Assembly (NCBI RefSeq): GCF_012030425.1
Contig: NZ_JAAUVN010000004.1
Span: 310,001 to 374,000 of the forward strand
Length of the DNA: 64,000 bases
Direction: 5' to 3'
From: Sphingobacterium sp. B16(2022)
GTDB taxonomy: Bacteria > Bacteroidota > Bacteroidia > Sphingobacteriales > Sphingobacteriaceae
The notes below the pieces were generated by a model that did not search any database, was not told where the DNA came from, and saw nothing but the letters and a program-made list of their open reading frames with translations. This document shows positions 6,006 through 14,639 of the stretch, piece by piece. A program made the position numbers and the translations under genes. How positions within the stretch are numbered: position 1 is the first letter of the stretch; each line of letters begins with the position of its first letter.

Positions 6006-7976
6006 CTACTTACTACCTTTTGCTATATAAAGTAATTTGGGTGCATCTTTAATAAATACATCCAATACTCCGTCTGCAATTTTAACTGGCCCTTCAAAGC
6101 GAGTCGCACCTGGTGTTGATGGAATAACCGCCGCCTTTTTAGCGAGTTCTTGAGCTTTATCAAAATAACCGATACTATTACTTTTACCCATTTCTACCTC
6201 CTGCAAACCTAAGACAACTGATTCTAAAGCCTCTCCCCATATTGCCATCGCATCTAACCACGGTCCAGCTTCACGGACAAAACCCTTATCAATTGTTCCT
6301 GAACGAATAATATTTGGAGCATTTCTAAATTCATGAGCATGATTTATTAGACTTTTAATAGCCTGCGCACGATCATCTTTATTACCATAAGAAAAAGCAT
6401 CTCTAAACTTATCTAAAATTGATTTTAATGCAGGTGCTTGCACTTGCCAAGGGTGTGTTCCAAATGTTGGGGCTAAGTGCTGGGTATCGAAAAACAGCAA
6501 TAGTGCCTGAGTGGTTTTTGGATTATTTCCAGCTAATTGACGTGCAGCAAATGTCCAAGTACGAGAAGCATCGTAATCCTGATCATTCCAGGCAAAAGCA
6601 GCCACTCCCGATATTGCTACTCTACTAGAAGCTTCCTGATTCATTGGATTGGACAAAATCCCGGCAAGCTGTTTTGATAACCCTGCTTCCCTTCTATCAT
6701 ATGGTGCTAAAAGAAGCCTTCCTTTAGATTCTGCATAGTCATTTACAGGATAATTATCCCAGAGCAATGTTGGTTTTCCAAACACCTTAGTAGCCGCTTT
6801 TGCATCATTTATTGAAATTGATGGCGGAACGACATCAGTTCCTGTCCATTGAACAACGATATCTTGATTTAAATTTTTACGTAATGCAGCTTTATACGGG
6901 GTTTCTTTAGCATCATAATACTCGGTGGGAACCATAATTAAATTTGGCGCCTCAGGATCTACTCCCTTGATATAGTCCTGCAATTTATTTAATAATGATG
7001 ATTGTGCTACCGCAGCAGCTTCGGGGCCTGATTTCCCAAAAGTGATCGAGTCTTGATTACAGTTCCATTTTTGATACTCAATATCATCTAATGCCAAATA
7101 AAAACTACGCACACCCACGCTTCTTAACGCATTTACTTTGTCTTTTAATAGATCAAAATCTGTTTTACATGAAAAACAAATCGTTGGACCAGGCGATATT
7201 GCATAAACAAAGTTGATATGATTATCGGTTGCAATCTTTGCTATACGGCCAAGTTCTGATAATGTGTCCGCTGGATAAGGCTGTCTCCATCTATCTCTAG
7301 CGTAAGGATCATCTTTTGGCGTATACACGTAGGTATTGGCTTTAACAGAGGATAAAAATAATAAATGTTGCTCGCGCTCTAACATAGTCCAGGGTTTCCC
7401 GTAGAACCCTTCCACCGAACCGCGGATAGGCTGAGCGGGGTAATCTTGAATCAATAGTGATGGAAAGAAAGCGCTTGTGATTAACTGTGCGAAGCTTTGT
7501 GTGGCATGAAATAGACCATGCGCATCATGCCCCATTAGTGATATTAAAAAACCTTGATCTTTTTTTCCACTAGAAATTACATAACCTTCTTTATGAGAAT
7601 CTAAAATTGCCTGGTTGTTGCTAAGAAGTGCTGTTCCGTCCCCACTTTTGCTCTCCCCTAGAACCACTACTGTACCTCGAATTGACTTTGGAATCTTTTG
7701 GGTTGTATTCACATTCTTCACTCCTGCCTTGTTCAGCATCTTCTCTACTGTGGTCTTAGTATACTCACTAACCTCTGGTAATGCAACTAAAGTAATGGTC
7801 TGTCCAAGAGGAAAGCTCTCGCCTTGAAGCTCCATAAACACAGGTGAGGGAAATATAGAGGGAAGGGTTGATACCGTAGCAGTTTCAAAATTCTTTTGCT
7901 GAGCATACCCAAATTTTAAACTTCCGCTTAAAATAACTGCCCCTAATAAACCATATATAATTTTTTTATTCATCAT
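6006..7976 (-). CDS. GH84 beta-N-acetylglucosaminidase (O-GlcNAcase/hyaluronidase-like)
   Basis: Removes beta-linked GlcNAc from glycans or glycoproteins by substrate-assisted catalysis. After the signal peptide (ending GYAQ) comes an N-terminal alpha/beta domain (about residues 35-165). The GH84 barrel follows, opening with RGSVEGFYGKPW and YVYTPKDDPY, and the catalytic pair is Asp297-Asp298 in YLALDDIE. A helical C-terminal region ends the protein. I chose the ATG at 7976 (MMNKK) over one at 8021: the signal peptide starts cleanly there, and a -7 box at 8019-8026 would put the transcript start downstream of 8021. It has its own promoter and terminator. A GH20 gene across the tRNA-Glu acts on similar sugars. 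The family is certain; the natural substrate is not. Confidence 0.93.
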   Translation of the reverse strand: MMNKKIIYGLLGAVILSGSLKFGYAQQKNFETATVSTLPSIFPSPVFMELQGESFPLGQTITLVALPEVSEYTKTTVEKMLNKAGVKNVNTTQKIPKSIRGTVVVLGESKSGDGTALLSNNQAILDSHKEGYVISSGKKDQGFLISLMGHDAHGLFHATQSFAQLITSAFFPSLLIQDYPAQPIRGSVEGFYGKPWTMLEREQHLLFLSSVKANTYVYTPKDDPYARDRWRQPYPADTLSELGRIAKIATDNHINFVYAISPGPTICFSCKTDFDLLKDKVNALRSVGVRSFYLALDDIEYQKWNCNQDSITFGKSGPEAAAVAQSSLLNKLQDYIKGVDPEAPNLIMVPTEYYDAKETPYKAALRKNLNQDIVVQWTGTDVVPPSISINDAKAATKVFGKPTLLWDNYPVNDYAESKGRLLLAPYDRREAGLSKQLAGILSNPMNQEASSRVAISGVAAFAWNDQDYDASRTWTFAARQLAGNNPKTTQALLLFFDTQHLAPTFGTHPWQVQAPALKSILDKFRDAFSYGNKDDRAQAIKSLINHAHEFRNAPNIIRSGTIDKGFVREAGPWLDAMAIWGEALESVVLGLQEVEMGKSNSIGYFDKAQELAKKAAVIPSTPGATRFEGPVKIADGVLDVFIKDAPKLLYIAKGSK

Positions 7977-8018
7977 TAAATTAAGTTTAATTTCTATGCT
8001 AATTAATAGCATAAATTT

Positions 8019-8026
8019 CAAAAATA
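8019..8026 (-). promoter_or_regulatory. GH84 gene promoter, -7 box TATTTTTG
   Basis: TATTTTTG on the minus strand fits TAnnTTTG and predicts a transcript start near 8012. A 6-bp dyad, ATGCTA-N5-TAGCAT (7996-8012), straddles that start and may be an operator. Confidence 0.45.
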
Positions 8027-8275
8027 ATATAATTCACCCATATAACTTCCATGTATGTGATTTATTACATAATCAAACTCCCCGTACGCACATCTTAAAT
8101 TTAAATTGATTAGTATGACAACGATGCCACAGATAGAGAATAAAAAGATGCTACATCTGCTTCTTTGGGGATAGATTAATTGATGAAAAAAATGGAATTA
8201 AATAGGGTATTAATTTATAGAAATCACACAAAATACTTTGGCATAAAATAGGACATATGCCAAATAAAGCGCATA
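8027..8275. other. Intergenic region upstream of the GH84 gene
   Basis: About 250 bases without a gene between the GH84 promoter and the tRNA-Glu terminator. Most is AT-rich without visible structure. The only feature is the inverted repeat at 8237-8264. Short reading frames near 8115-8170 have no supporting context. Confidence 0.5.
8237..8264. repeat. Inverted repeat TTTGGCATA-N10-TATGCCAAA
   Basis: Two perfect 9-bp arms (8237-8245 and 8256-8264). The TTTGGCA core also occurs in the 14-bp repeat at 4803-4843. It lies about 210 bases upstream of the GH84 -7 box, too far for simple repression, so its role is open. Confidence 0.4.
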
Positions 8276-8306
8276 AAAAAAGCGACTCTTTTGAAGTCGC
8301 TTTTTT
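8276..8306 (-). terminator. Terminator of tRNA-Glu (first copy)
   Basis: The stem AAAAAAGCGACT pairs with its complement around a 7-base loop, two bases after the tRNA 3' end on the minus strand, and ends in a T run. The A/T flanks make it usable in both directions. Confidence 0.8.
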
Positions 8307-8307
8307 G

Positions 8308-8379
8308 TAGCCCGTAGGGGAATCGAACCCCTGTTTCTAGAATGAAAATCTAACGTCCTAACCCCTAGACGAACGGGCC
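8308..8379 (-). tRNA. tRNA-Glu (UUC), copy 1
   Basis: 72 bases, CCA not encoded. The minus strand folds as a cloverleaf: acceptor GGCCCGT with ACGGGCT (first pair G-U), T arm AGGGG-TTCGATT-CCCCT, and an anticodon loop TTTTCAT giving anticodon TTC, read as Glu. The sequence is identical to the copy at 63126-63197. It has its own -7 box and terminator. Confidence 0.95.
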
Positions 8380-8397
8380 TTTTTGTGTTTCGGTGTG

Positions 8398-8405
8398 CAA
8401 ATATA
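8398..8405 (-). promoter_or_regulatory. tRNA-Glu copy 1 promoter, -7 box TATATTTG
   Basis: TATATTTG on the minus strand lies 19 bases ahead of the tRNA 5' end and matches TAnnTTTG. The second tRNA-Glu has the same octamer upstream. Confidence 0.55.
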
Positions 8406-8464
8406 GAAAGGTTATTGAATATTTCAAAATAAAAATGAAAAATTATTTATTTCTCTAAAAATTG

Positions 8465-8472
8465 TATCTTTA
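8465..8472 (+). promoter_or_regulatory. Possible -7 box of the GH20 gene (TATCTTTA)
   Basis: TATCTTTA differs from TAnnTTTG at the last base. It lies 33 bases ahead of the ATG at 8506. Confidence 0.35.
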
Positions 8473-8505
8473 GATCACACAACAAACTAAACAACTTATA
8501 GATTC

Positions 8506-11016
8506 ATGAGTTATCAACCGTATAAAAAGTCCATTTGGCTGTCTACTACAATGGCATTATTGACAGCAAATCTCTTTGCCCAGTCTCCTGCAAACATTGA
8601 AAATAAGATTTCAGTACGCTGGGAAGTTCCAACAGGAATAAGTTTAAAGAAGAACCCTACGTCAAAATTAATCATTAAAAATACAGACAGTCAGCAAATT
8701 GCACTTAAAGATTGGTCACTATGGTTTAATTTCATCCGTGGAATAGATGCAAAATCTGTTGATTCCCGTTTTAAATTGTCACATCGTAATGGAGATTTAT
8801 TCCAGATCGAATTTGCAAAAAACAATCTAACACTACAGCCCAAAGATACCATTGAAATCAATTTTACAACACTCGGTGGCCTGATAAATTATACGGATGG
8901 ACCAATCGGGCTTTACGTAAGCTATGATGGTAAAGACACCTATGCGGACATCAAAAACTATGAAGCGCAACGCAATACCTTTACAGCAGAACAGCGTAAA
9001 GCCTATTTAGAGCAGAAGTTTGCGAGCAATGAACTTCTTTCTAAAGGCTCACAGCAGGATATTCTACCGCTACCTGCGCAAGCAAGCTTTGATAAAACAA
9101 AGTCATTTAAATTGACAAATACTATTTCAATCAATAGCGATAATGATTTTAATAATGAAGCCGCTTTATTCATTCAATTTCTAAAAGATCAAACAGGAAT
9201 ACAGGCACAGAAAAGCACGAGTAAAGACGCCCAAATCAAGATCGTTAAAACTGTAGGCTTTGAAGACGAGGCTTATGCACTGAATATCGATAGCAAAGGA
9301 ATCGAAATTAAAGCAAGTACTCCTACGGGTGCATTCTACGGTTTACAGTCATTAAAATCTTTAATTCCTGCCGCAGCATGGAGCCCGACGAATAAATCAT
9401 TGAATTTCCCATATGCTCAGGTAAAAGATCAGCCCCGTTTCCCGTATCGTGGTCTCATGCTGGATGTGGCACGTAATTTCCATAGCAAAGCTGAGGTACT
9501 TCGTATTTTGGATGCAATGGCGCAGTACAAACTGAATAAATTTCACTTCCACTTCATCGATGATGAGGGCTGGCGTTTAGAAATTCCAGGATTACCTGAA
9601 TTGACTGAGGTCGGTAGTGTACGCTCTGCCAACTTTAAAGATGGAAAAGCCATACAACCGGCCTATGGATCTGGAGCGGTAGCAAAAGAAAAACAATATC
9701 TAAGCACGCAGGACTATATCGAGATTTTACGTTATGCAGCCGCAAGACATATTGATGTCATTCCAGAAATTGAAACTCCTGGACATGCACGTGCTGCGAT
9801 AAAATCAATGGAAGCGCGTTACAATAAACTTAAAAAAACAGGAGACCTTAAAGGTGCGGAAGAATATTTATTACATGATCCAGAAGACCTATCGGTATAC
9901 AACTCTGCACAGAACTGGAACGACAACGTTTTAAATCCTGCCTTACCTTCTTCATACCAATTCTTAAGTAAGGTAATCGATGAAGTGAAAAAAATGCATG
10001 AACAAGCTGGCGTACCTTTAAAGATCATCGATCTAGGTGGTGATGAAACGCCTGCTGGCGTCTGGGAAAAATCTCCGAAGATCGAAGCTTTCATGAAAGA
10101 AAATAACATCACATCCGTACATGATGTGTGGCCATATTACATTAACCGTATTAATGAATTATGCCACTCTAAAGGTTTGATCATGTCGGGCTGGGAAGAA
10201 ATGGGGATGAAAAATTTCGGAAAGGGAATGGATGTAAATCCAGCACTAGCAGACCATAACATCAACTTAAACGTCTGGAATAACCTGATCGGTGGTGGAC
10301 AGGAAGATTTAGCGTACCGCCTAGCGAATGCAGGTTACAAAGTTGTCTTTACTTCTGCCTATAACAACTATCTGGACATGACCTGGGACCATAACTTTGC
10401 TGAGCCGGGACATAGCTGGGTAGGATTGGTTGATATTAACAAAACATACTCGTTTGCTCCGGAAAACTATTTTATTAACCTGTTCAAAGACAATTCAGGA
10501 AACGAGTTACCGAAAGATTTCGCAAAAAATAAGGTGCATTTAACGGAAAAAGGCAAAGCAAACTTCTTGGGTGTTAAAGCTGGACTTTGGTCTGAAAAAA
10601 TAAATAACGATACGCGTCTTGAAGAAATGATTTTTCCACGCTTATTGGCAGTTGCCGATCGTGGATGGGCTCCGGAACAAAGCTGGGAAAATGGCGAAAA
10701 TTTTGATCATCAGACTTACCAAAAAAGCTATGCTGGATTTATGCAGAAGTTAGGTAATGATGAATTGAAGAAATTAGATAAATTAAATAAAGGGTATCAT
10801 TATCGTGTACCTGCTGTCGGAGTAAAATTGATCGATGGAAAGTTAACAGCCAACACCGACTACCCAGGTTTTAAAATTTACTACAGTGAAGATAACACGG
10901 AACCTACTTTAAAATCAAAAGAATATAAAGGAGCTATTCCTTTTAATAGCAAGTCGACCTACAAGTTTAGAGTAATCACTCAGATCGGAGACTTGGGGAT
11001 TGTTTCGACATACTAA
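8506..11016 (+). CDS. GH20 beta-N-acetylhexosaminidase, four-domain chitobiase type
   Basis: Hydrolyses terminal beta-GlcNAc or GalNAc from chito-oligosaccharides and glycans, in the periplasm or at the surface. 836 residues: signal peptide (ending LFAQ); chitobiase-like carbohydrate-binding domain (about 30-165); GH20b alpha/beta domain (about 195-310); TIM barrel from about 315, opening FPYRGLMLDVARNFHS, with HFHFIDDEGWRLE and the catalytic pair Asp513-Glu514 in DLGGDETP; and a small C-terminal beta domain (about 765-836). The length fits Chb-type enzymes. It is transcribed alone and ends at a strong two-way terminator. It probably feeds GlcNAc to the same pathway as the sialic acid locus and NagB. 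Confidence 0.95.
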   Translation: MSYQPYKKSIWLSTTMALLTANLFAQSPANIENKISVRWEVPTGISLKKNPTSKLIIKNTDSQQIALKDWSLWFNFIRGIDAKSVDSRFKLSHRNGDLFQIEFAKNNLTLQPKDTIEINFTTLGGLINYTDGPIGLYVSYDGKDTYADIKNYEAQRNTFTAEQRKAYLEQKFASNELLSKGSQQDILPLPAQASFDKTKSFKLTNTISINSDNDFNNEAALFIQFLKDQTGIQAQKSTSKDAQIKIVKTVGFEDEAYALNIDSKGIEIKASTPTGAFYGLQSLKSLIPAAAWSPTNKSLNFPYAQVKDQPRFPYRGLMLDVARNFHSKAEVLRILDAMAQYKLNKFHFHFIDDEGWRLEIPGLPELTEVGSVRSANFKDGKAIQPAYGSGAVAKEKQYLSTQDYIEILRYAAARHIDVIPEIETPGHARAAIKSMEARYNKLKKTGDLKGAEEYLLHDPEDLSVYNSAQNWNDNVLNPALPSSYQFLSKVIDEVKKMHEQAGVPLKIIDLGGDETPAGVWEKSPKIEAFMKENNITSVHDVWPYYINRINELCHSKGLIMSGWEEMGMKNFGKGMDVNPALADHNINLNVWNNLIGGGQEDLAYRLANAGYKVVFTSAYNNYLDMTWDHNFAEPGHSWVGLVDINKTYSFAPENYFINLFKDNSGNELPKDFAKNKVHLTEKGKANFLGVKAGLWSEKINNDTRLEEMIFPRLLAVADRGWAPEQSWENGENFDHQTYQKSYAGFMQKLGNDELKKLDKLNKGYHYRVPAVGVKLIDGKLTANTDYPGFKIYYSEDNTEPTLKSKEYKGAIPFNSKSTYKFRVITQIGDLGIVSTY

Positions 11017-11038
11017 AATAGAACGTTCACAGAACAAA

Positions 11039-11075
11039 AGAAGAGGCTTAACGCATGATGTGTTAAGCCTCTTCT
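11039..11075. terminator. Two-way terminator between GH20 and DoxX genes
   Basis: A 14-bp perfect stem (arms 11039-11052 and 11062-11075) with a 9-base loop between convergent genes. Confidence 0.8.
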
Positions 11076-11099
11076 CTTATTACAATAAGTTCAACTGTC

Positions 11100-11507
11100 T
11101 TATTTCTTATCAACAGAATACTTTCCCGGAGCGATAAATAATAGACCAATAAAAACACAGCATAATTCAATGGCATGAGAGGCTCCTTTAATGCCATCTC
11201 CTTTTCCGAAATGAACAAGAGCCGCAACAATCATCGTGAACGCTAAAAAAAGTAAAGTAGGTCTAGTCCAAAGGCCGATCAATAAAAACAGACCTCCTAC
11301 TCCTTCGGCAACTGCGGCCATAAATCCCCAAAAAATGGGTAAGAAATGAATGCCTAATACTCCCATAGAACCCCCAAGCTTAGTCCATGTTTCTACTCCA
11401 CCCATCATTTTCGGGAATCCATGCACAATCATCATCACGCCTAAACCAACACGCATGATCAATAAACCGAAATCTTTATATTTTCCTAAATTTTGAAATA
11501 GTGCCAT
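11100..11507 (-). CDS. DoxX-family membrane protein
   Basis: 135 residues with four transmembrane helices (about 12-32, 52-74, 78-97, 108-128). It shows the DoxX-type start GLLIMRVGLGVMMIVHGFPK and the GLFLLIGLWTRP loop. DoxX relatives are small inner-membrane proteins linked to quinone or thiosulfate redox chemistry in a few species, but the role here is unknown. It starts 5 bases after the stop of the LD-carboxypeptidase gene, so the two form an operon in the order carboxypeptidase, DoxX. Confidence 0.85.
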   Translation of the reverse strand: MALFQNLGKYKDFGLLIMRVGLGVMMIVHGFPKMMGGVETWTKLGGSMGVLGIHFLPIFWGFMAAVAEGVGGLFLLIGLWTRPTLLFLAFTMIVAALVHFGKGDGIKGASHAIELCCVFIGLLFIAPGKYSVDKK

Positions 11508-11512
11508 AATAC

Positions 11513-12418
11513 TTAATCGATATATGTTAATGAAACCTTATTTTTTGTGGTCTTTAATTTCACCTTCTTCCCAAAAATTAATGCATGATTATCATCAATA
11601 TGACCGGCAGGATAAGCGAATGCTACTGGAAAATCTGCTTCCCTTACTTTTTCCATCACAATTTCAGAGACAGACTGTCCAAATGAAGGATCAGCATCTT
11701 TCATTCCGGAAAAACCGCCGACAATCAGGCCTTTCAATTTTTTAAATTTCCCAGCCCGCTTCAATGCCCATAACATCCGGTCGACACTGTAGAAAGTCTC
11801 TCCAACATCTTCGATAAACAAGATTTTACCATCGTAATTGACATCTGACTCAGATGCCAGTACGGATAGTAGAATAGCTAAATTTCCTCCAATTAGTATT
11901 CCTGTTGCTTCTCCTACTCTATTTGGAAATTCTTTCTGCTCATAGCTGTAATCTACCGACTGCCCGAAAAGAGCGGCCTTCAATGTATCTAAAGAAGCTT
12001 TGGTACCTGCTTCAAAAGATTTTGGCATTTGCCCATGTATGGTAGGAATGGCAAATTGCTGTTGAATATGACTATGTAAAACAGTAATATCACTAAACCC
12101 AACAAGCCATTTAGGCTGTTTTTGAAAAAGCGAAAAATCAAGTTGATCAATAATCCTCACGCAACCGTATCCACCTCTCGCCGCAAAAACAGCTTTGATA
12201 GACTCATCGTCCAAAGCCCATTGCAAATCGGCAGCTCTTTCATGATCATCGCCCGCAAATTGATGGTAAGCGGCTGTGACAGTCTTTCCCAAATGGACCT
12301 CCAGGCCCCATGATTCCAAAATTTTAACGGCGGCGTCTATATTTCCACGAATAAAACTTGCAGGACAGACAATTGCGACTTTATCGCCTGCTTTAAGAAA
12401 TTCAGGTATTTTCGTCAT
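11513..12418 (-). CDS. LD-carboxypeptidase, peptidase family S66
   Basis: Cleaves the terminal D-Ala from tetrapeptides of cell-wall muropeptides during murein recycling. 301 residues, no signal peptide, so cytoplasmic. The S66 features are visible: ARGGYGCVRIIDQLDF, then the nucleophile Ser in GFSDIT, then the acid in FIEDVGE, and the His in GHIDDNHAL. These three make the Ser-Glu-His triad. The length is normal for the family. It is the first gene of a two-gene operon with DoxX and is divergent from metG. Other murein or D-amino-acid enzymes lie elsewhere in the window (M19 dipeptidase, P1 peptidase operon). Confidence 0.92.
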   Translation of the reverse strand: MTKIPEFLKAGDKVAIVCPASFIRGNIDAAVKILESWGLEVHLGKTVTAAYHQFAGDDHERAADLQWALDDESIKAVFAARGGYGCVRIIDQLDFSLFQKQPKWLVGFSDITVLHSHIQQQFAIPTIHGQMPKSFEAGTKASLDTLKAALFGQSVDYSYEQKEFPNRVGEATGILIGGNLAILLSVLASESDVNYDGKILFIEDVGETFYSVDRMLWALKRAGKFKKLKGLIVGGFSGMKDADPSFGQSVSEIVMEKVREADFPVAFAYPAGHIDDNHALIFGKKVKLKTTKNKVSLTYID

Positions 12419-12447
12419 AATCTTTATTTTAATACCGCAAATTGAAT

Positions 12448-12455
12448 TATCTTTG
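12448..12455 (+). promoter_or_regulatory. metG promoter, -7 box TATCTTTG
   Basis: An exact TAnnTTTG match 62 bases upstream of the TTG start of metG. No clear -33 element was seen. Confidence 0.5.
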
Positions 12456-12517
12456 TCAAAGAAACAAACATTTATAGTGTTTTTTTATTTCGCTAACTAC
12501 TAATTTACTGTATAGCA

Positions 12518-14587
12518 TTGAGTAATTTATCCAAAAAACGTTACACCATTACATCTGCATTGCCTTATGCTAATGGTCCTTTGCATATTGGTCACTTGGC
12601 CGGCGCATATATTCCTGGCGACATTTTCGTGCGCTATTTACGTCTTAACGATAAAGACGTTGTCTATGTCTGTGGTTCTGATGAACATGGAGCGGCGATT
12701 ACCATCCGAGCAAAAAAAGAAGGTATCACACCGCAGCAAATTATTGATAAGTACAATTCACAAATTAAAGAGAGCTTTGAAGAGTTCGGTATTGCATTTG
12801 ATATCTATCACCGCACTTCCGAACCTATCCACCATGCGTTGTCTCAAGAATTCTTTACGAATTTGTACGATAAAGGTGAATTCGTTGAGAAATTCTCAGA
12901 ACAATACTATGATGAAGATTTTCATCAATTCTTAGCTGATCGTTATATTGTTGGTACTTGCCCTAACTGTAAGTCGGAAGGTGCTTATGGTGATCAATGT
13001 GAGAAATGTGGTACTTCGTTAAGTCCAACAGACTTAATCAATCCAATATCGACATTGAGCGGAAAAACACCGGTATTAAGAAAAACAAAACACTGGTACT
13101 TACCACTAGATAAATACCAACCTTGGTTAGAGAAATGGTTGATCGAAGGTAAAAAAGACGTGTTGAAATCAAATGTTTTTGGTCAGTGCCAATCTTGGTT
13201 GAAATCGGGTTTACAACCTCGTTCTATGACCCGCGATTTGGACTGGGGAGTAGATGTTCCGCTTCAAGAGGCTGCTGGTAAAAAACTTTATGTTTGGTTA
13301 GATGCTCCGATAGGCTACATTTCTGCTACCAAGCAATGGGCTATTGATCATGGTAAAAACTGGGAAGATTATTGGAAAAAACAAGAAAATCCTGAAGATG
13401 ACTCCTGCCTGATCCATTTTATTGGAAAAGATAATATCGTATTCCACTGTATCATCTTCCCCGCGATCTTACATGCACATGGTGAATATATTTTACCGGA
13501 TAACGTACCAGCAAATGAATTCTTAAATCTTGAAGGAGACAAATTATCGACCTCTCGTAATCATGCTGTTTGGTTACATGAATATTTAGAAGAGTTTCCA
13601 GGAAAACAAGATGAATTACGTTATGTATTGACTTCTATTCTTCCTGAAACATCTGATAGTGAATTTACATGGAAGGATTTCCAAGCTAGAGTTAACAATG
13701 AACTGGTTGCCATCTTTGGTAACTTTGTCAACCGTGTCATGGTACTTTCTCACAAATATTTTGATGGTAAAGTAGTTAGCGGTTCTCCGTTAAATGAAGT
13801 AGATCAAAATGTTTTTGCTGAATTAGCAAAATTCCCTGACGCGATCACCGGTTCTATACAGCAATATCGTTTCCGCGAGGCATTAGCACAGTTTATGAAT
13901 GTTGCTCGTTTAGGAAATAAGTACTTAGCAGATGAAGAACCTTGGAAAGTAATCAAAACGGATGAGGAACGTGTAAAAACGGTTCTGAATGTGGCCACAC
14001 AAATAGTCGCAAACTTAGCGGTATTGGCACAGCCTTTCCTTCCGAAAACTGCTACAAAACTTTTTGAGATGCTTGATTTCCCAAGTACGAATTGGGCAAA
14101 TGCTGGTAAAGCTGATTTAATTGCTGATGGCCACCAATTGAGTGAAGTACAACTCTTATTCGAAAAAATCACGGATGAGCAAGTTGAATTTCAATTGAAC
14201 AAATTGACTCAGGCAAAAATTGCAAATGCAGCGGCAAATGTAAAAACTGAACCGGCTAAAGCAAATATTGCTTTCGAAGATTTTACGAAACTTGATATTC
14301 GTGTAGGCACGATCATAGAAGCAGAGAAAGTTGCTAAAACAAAGAAATTATTAAAAATCAAAATTGATACTGGTATTGACCAACGTACGGTTGTATCTGG
14401 AATTGCAGAATTCTTCACTCCAGAAGAAATCATCGGCAAACAGGTATCTATTTTAGTAAATCTGGAGCCTCGCGATATCAAAGGAATCACCTCTCAAGGG
14501 ATGATCTTAATGGCTGAGGATGCTGATGGCCGTTTGGACTTTGTAAATCCAACCTCGGCAATCAAACCGGGTAGTACCATTCGATAA
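12518..14587 (+). CDS. metG: Methionyl-tRNA synthetase, TTG start
   Basis: Charges tRNA-Met with methionine. 689 residues: Rossmann catalytic domain with HIGH (PLHIGHLAG, near residue 24), a zinc knuckle (CPNCKSEGAYGDQCEKCG, about 148-165), and KLSTS near residue 345 in place of KMSKS. The anticodon-binding helical domain follows, and the C-terminal EMAP-II-like tRNA-binding OB domain covers about 585-689 (DFTKLDIRVGTI, VVSGIAEF). The start is TTG at 12518: the conserved N-terminus begins there and no ATG or GTG in frame lies upstream of it close by. The gene has its own promoter at 12448-12455 and a strong shared terminator. The identity is certain. Confidence 0.96.
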   Translation: MSNLSKKRYTITSALPYANGPLHIGHLAGAYIPGDIFVRYLRLNDKDVVYVCGSDEHGAAITIRAKKEGITPQQIIDKYNSQIKESFEEFGIAFDIYHRTSEPIHHALSQEFFTNLYDKGEFVEKFSEQYYDEDFHQFLADRYIVGTCPNCKSEGAYGDQCEKCGTSLSPTDLINPISTLSGKTPVLRKTKHWYLPLDKYQPWLEKWLIEGKKDVLKSNVFGQCQSWLKSGLQPRSMTRDLDWGVDVPLQEAAGKKLYVWLDAPIGYISATKQWAIDHGKNWEDYWKKQENPEDDSCLIHFIGKDNIVFHCIIFPAILHAHGEYILPDNVPANEFLNLEGDKLSTSRNHAVWLHEYLEEFPGKQDELRYVLTSILPETSDSEFTWKDFQARVNNELVAIFGNFVNRVMVLSHKYFDGKVVSGSPLNEVDQNVFAELAKFPDAITGSIQQYRFREALAQFMNVARLGNKYLADEEPWKVIKTDEERVKTVLNVATQIVANLAVLAQPFLPKTATKLFEMLDFPSTNWANAGKADLIADGHQLSEVQLLFEKITDEQVEFQLNKLTQAKIANAAANVKTEPAKANIAFEDFTKLDIRVGTIIEAEKVAKTKKLLKIKIDTGIDQRTVVSGIAEFFTPEEIIGKQVSILVNLEPRDIKGITSQGMILMAEDADGRLDFVNPTSAIKPGSTIR

Positions 14588-14596
14588 AGAACTATA

Positions 14597-14639
14597 TTTA
14601 AATAAGAAAGGGAACTTATCGTTCCCTTTCTTATTTAAA
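14597..14639. terminator. Two-way terminator between metG and the GLPGLI gene
   Basis: A 19-bp perfect stem (arms 14597-14615 and 14621-14639) with a 5-base loop. It overlaps the last codons and stop of the convergent GLPGLI gene (stop at 14635). Confidence 0.85.

Noticed and set aside
7977..8021. Upstream ATG at 8021 as start of the GH84 gene
   Set aside because: It would add 15 residues before a complete signal peptide, and the predicted transcript start lies downstream of it.
8308..8379. tRNA-Glu as attachment site of an integrated element
   Set aside because: No integrase and no partial tRNA repeat was found at either copy; the 55 kb between are core-like genes.
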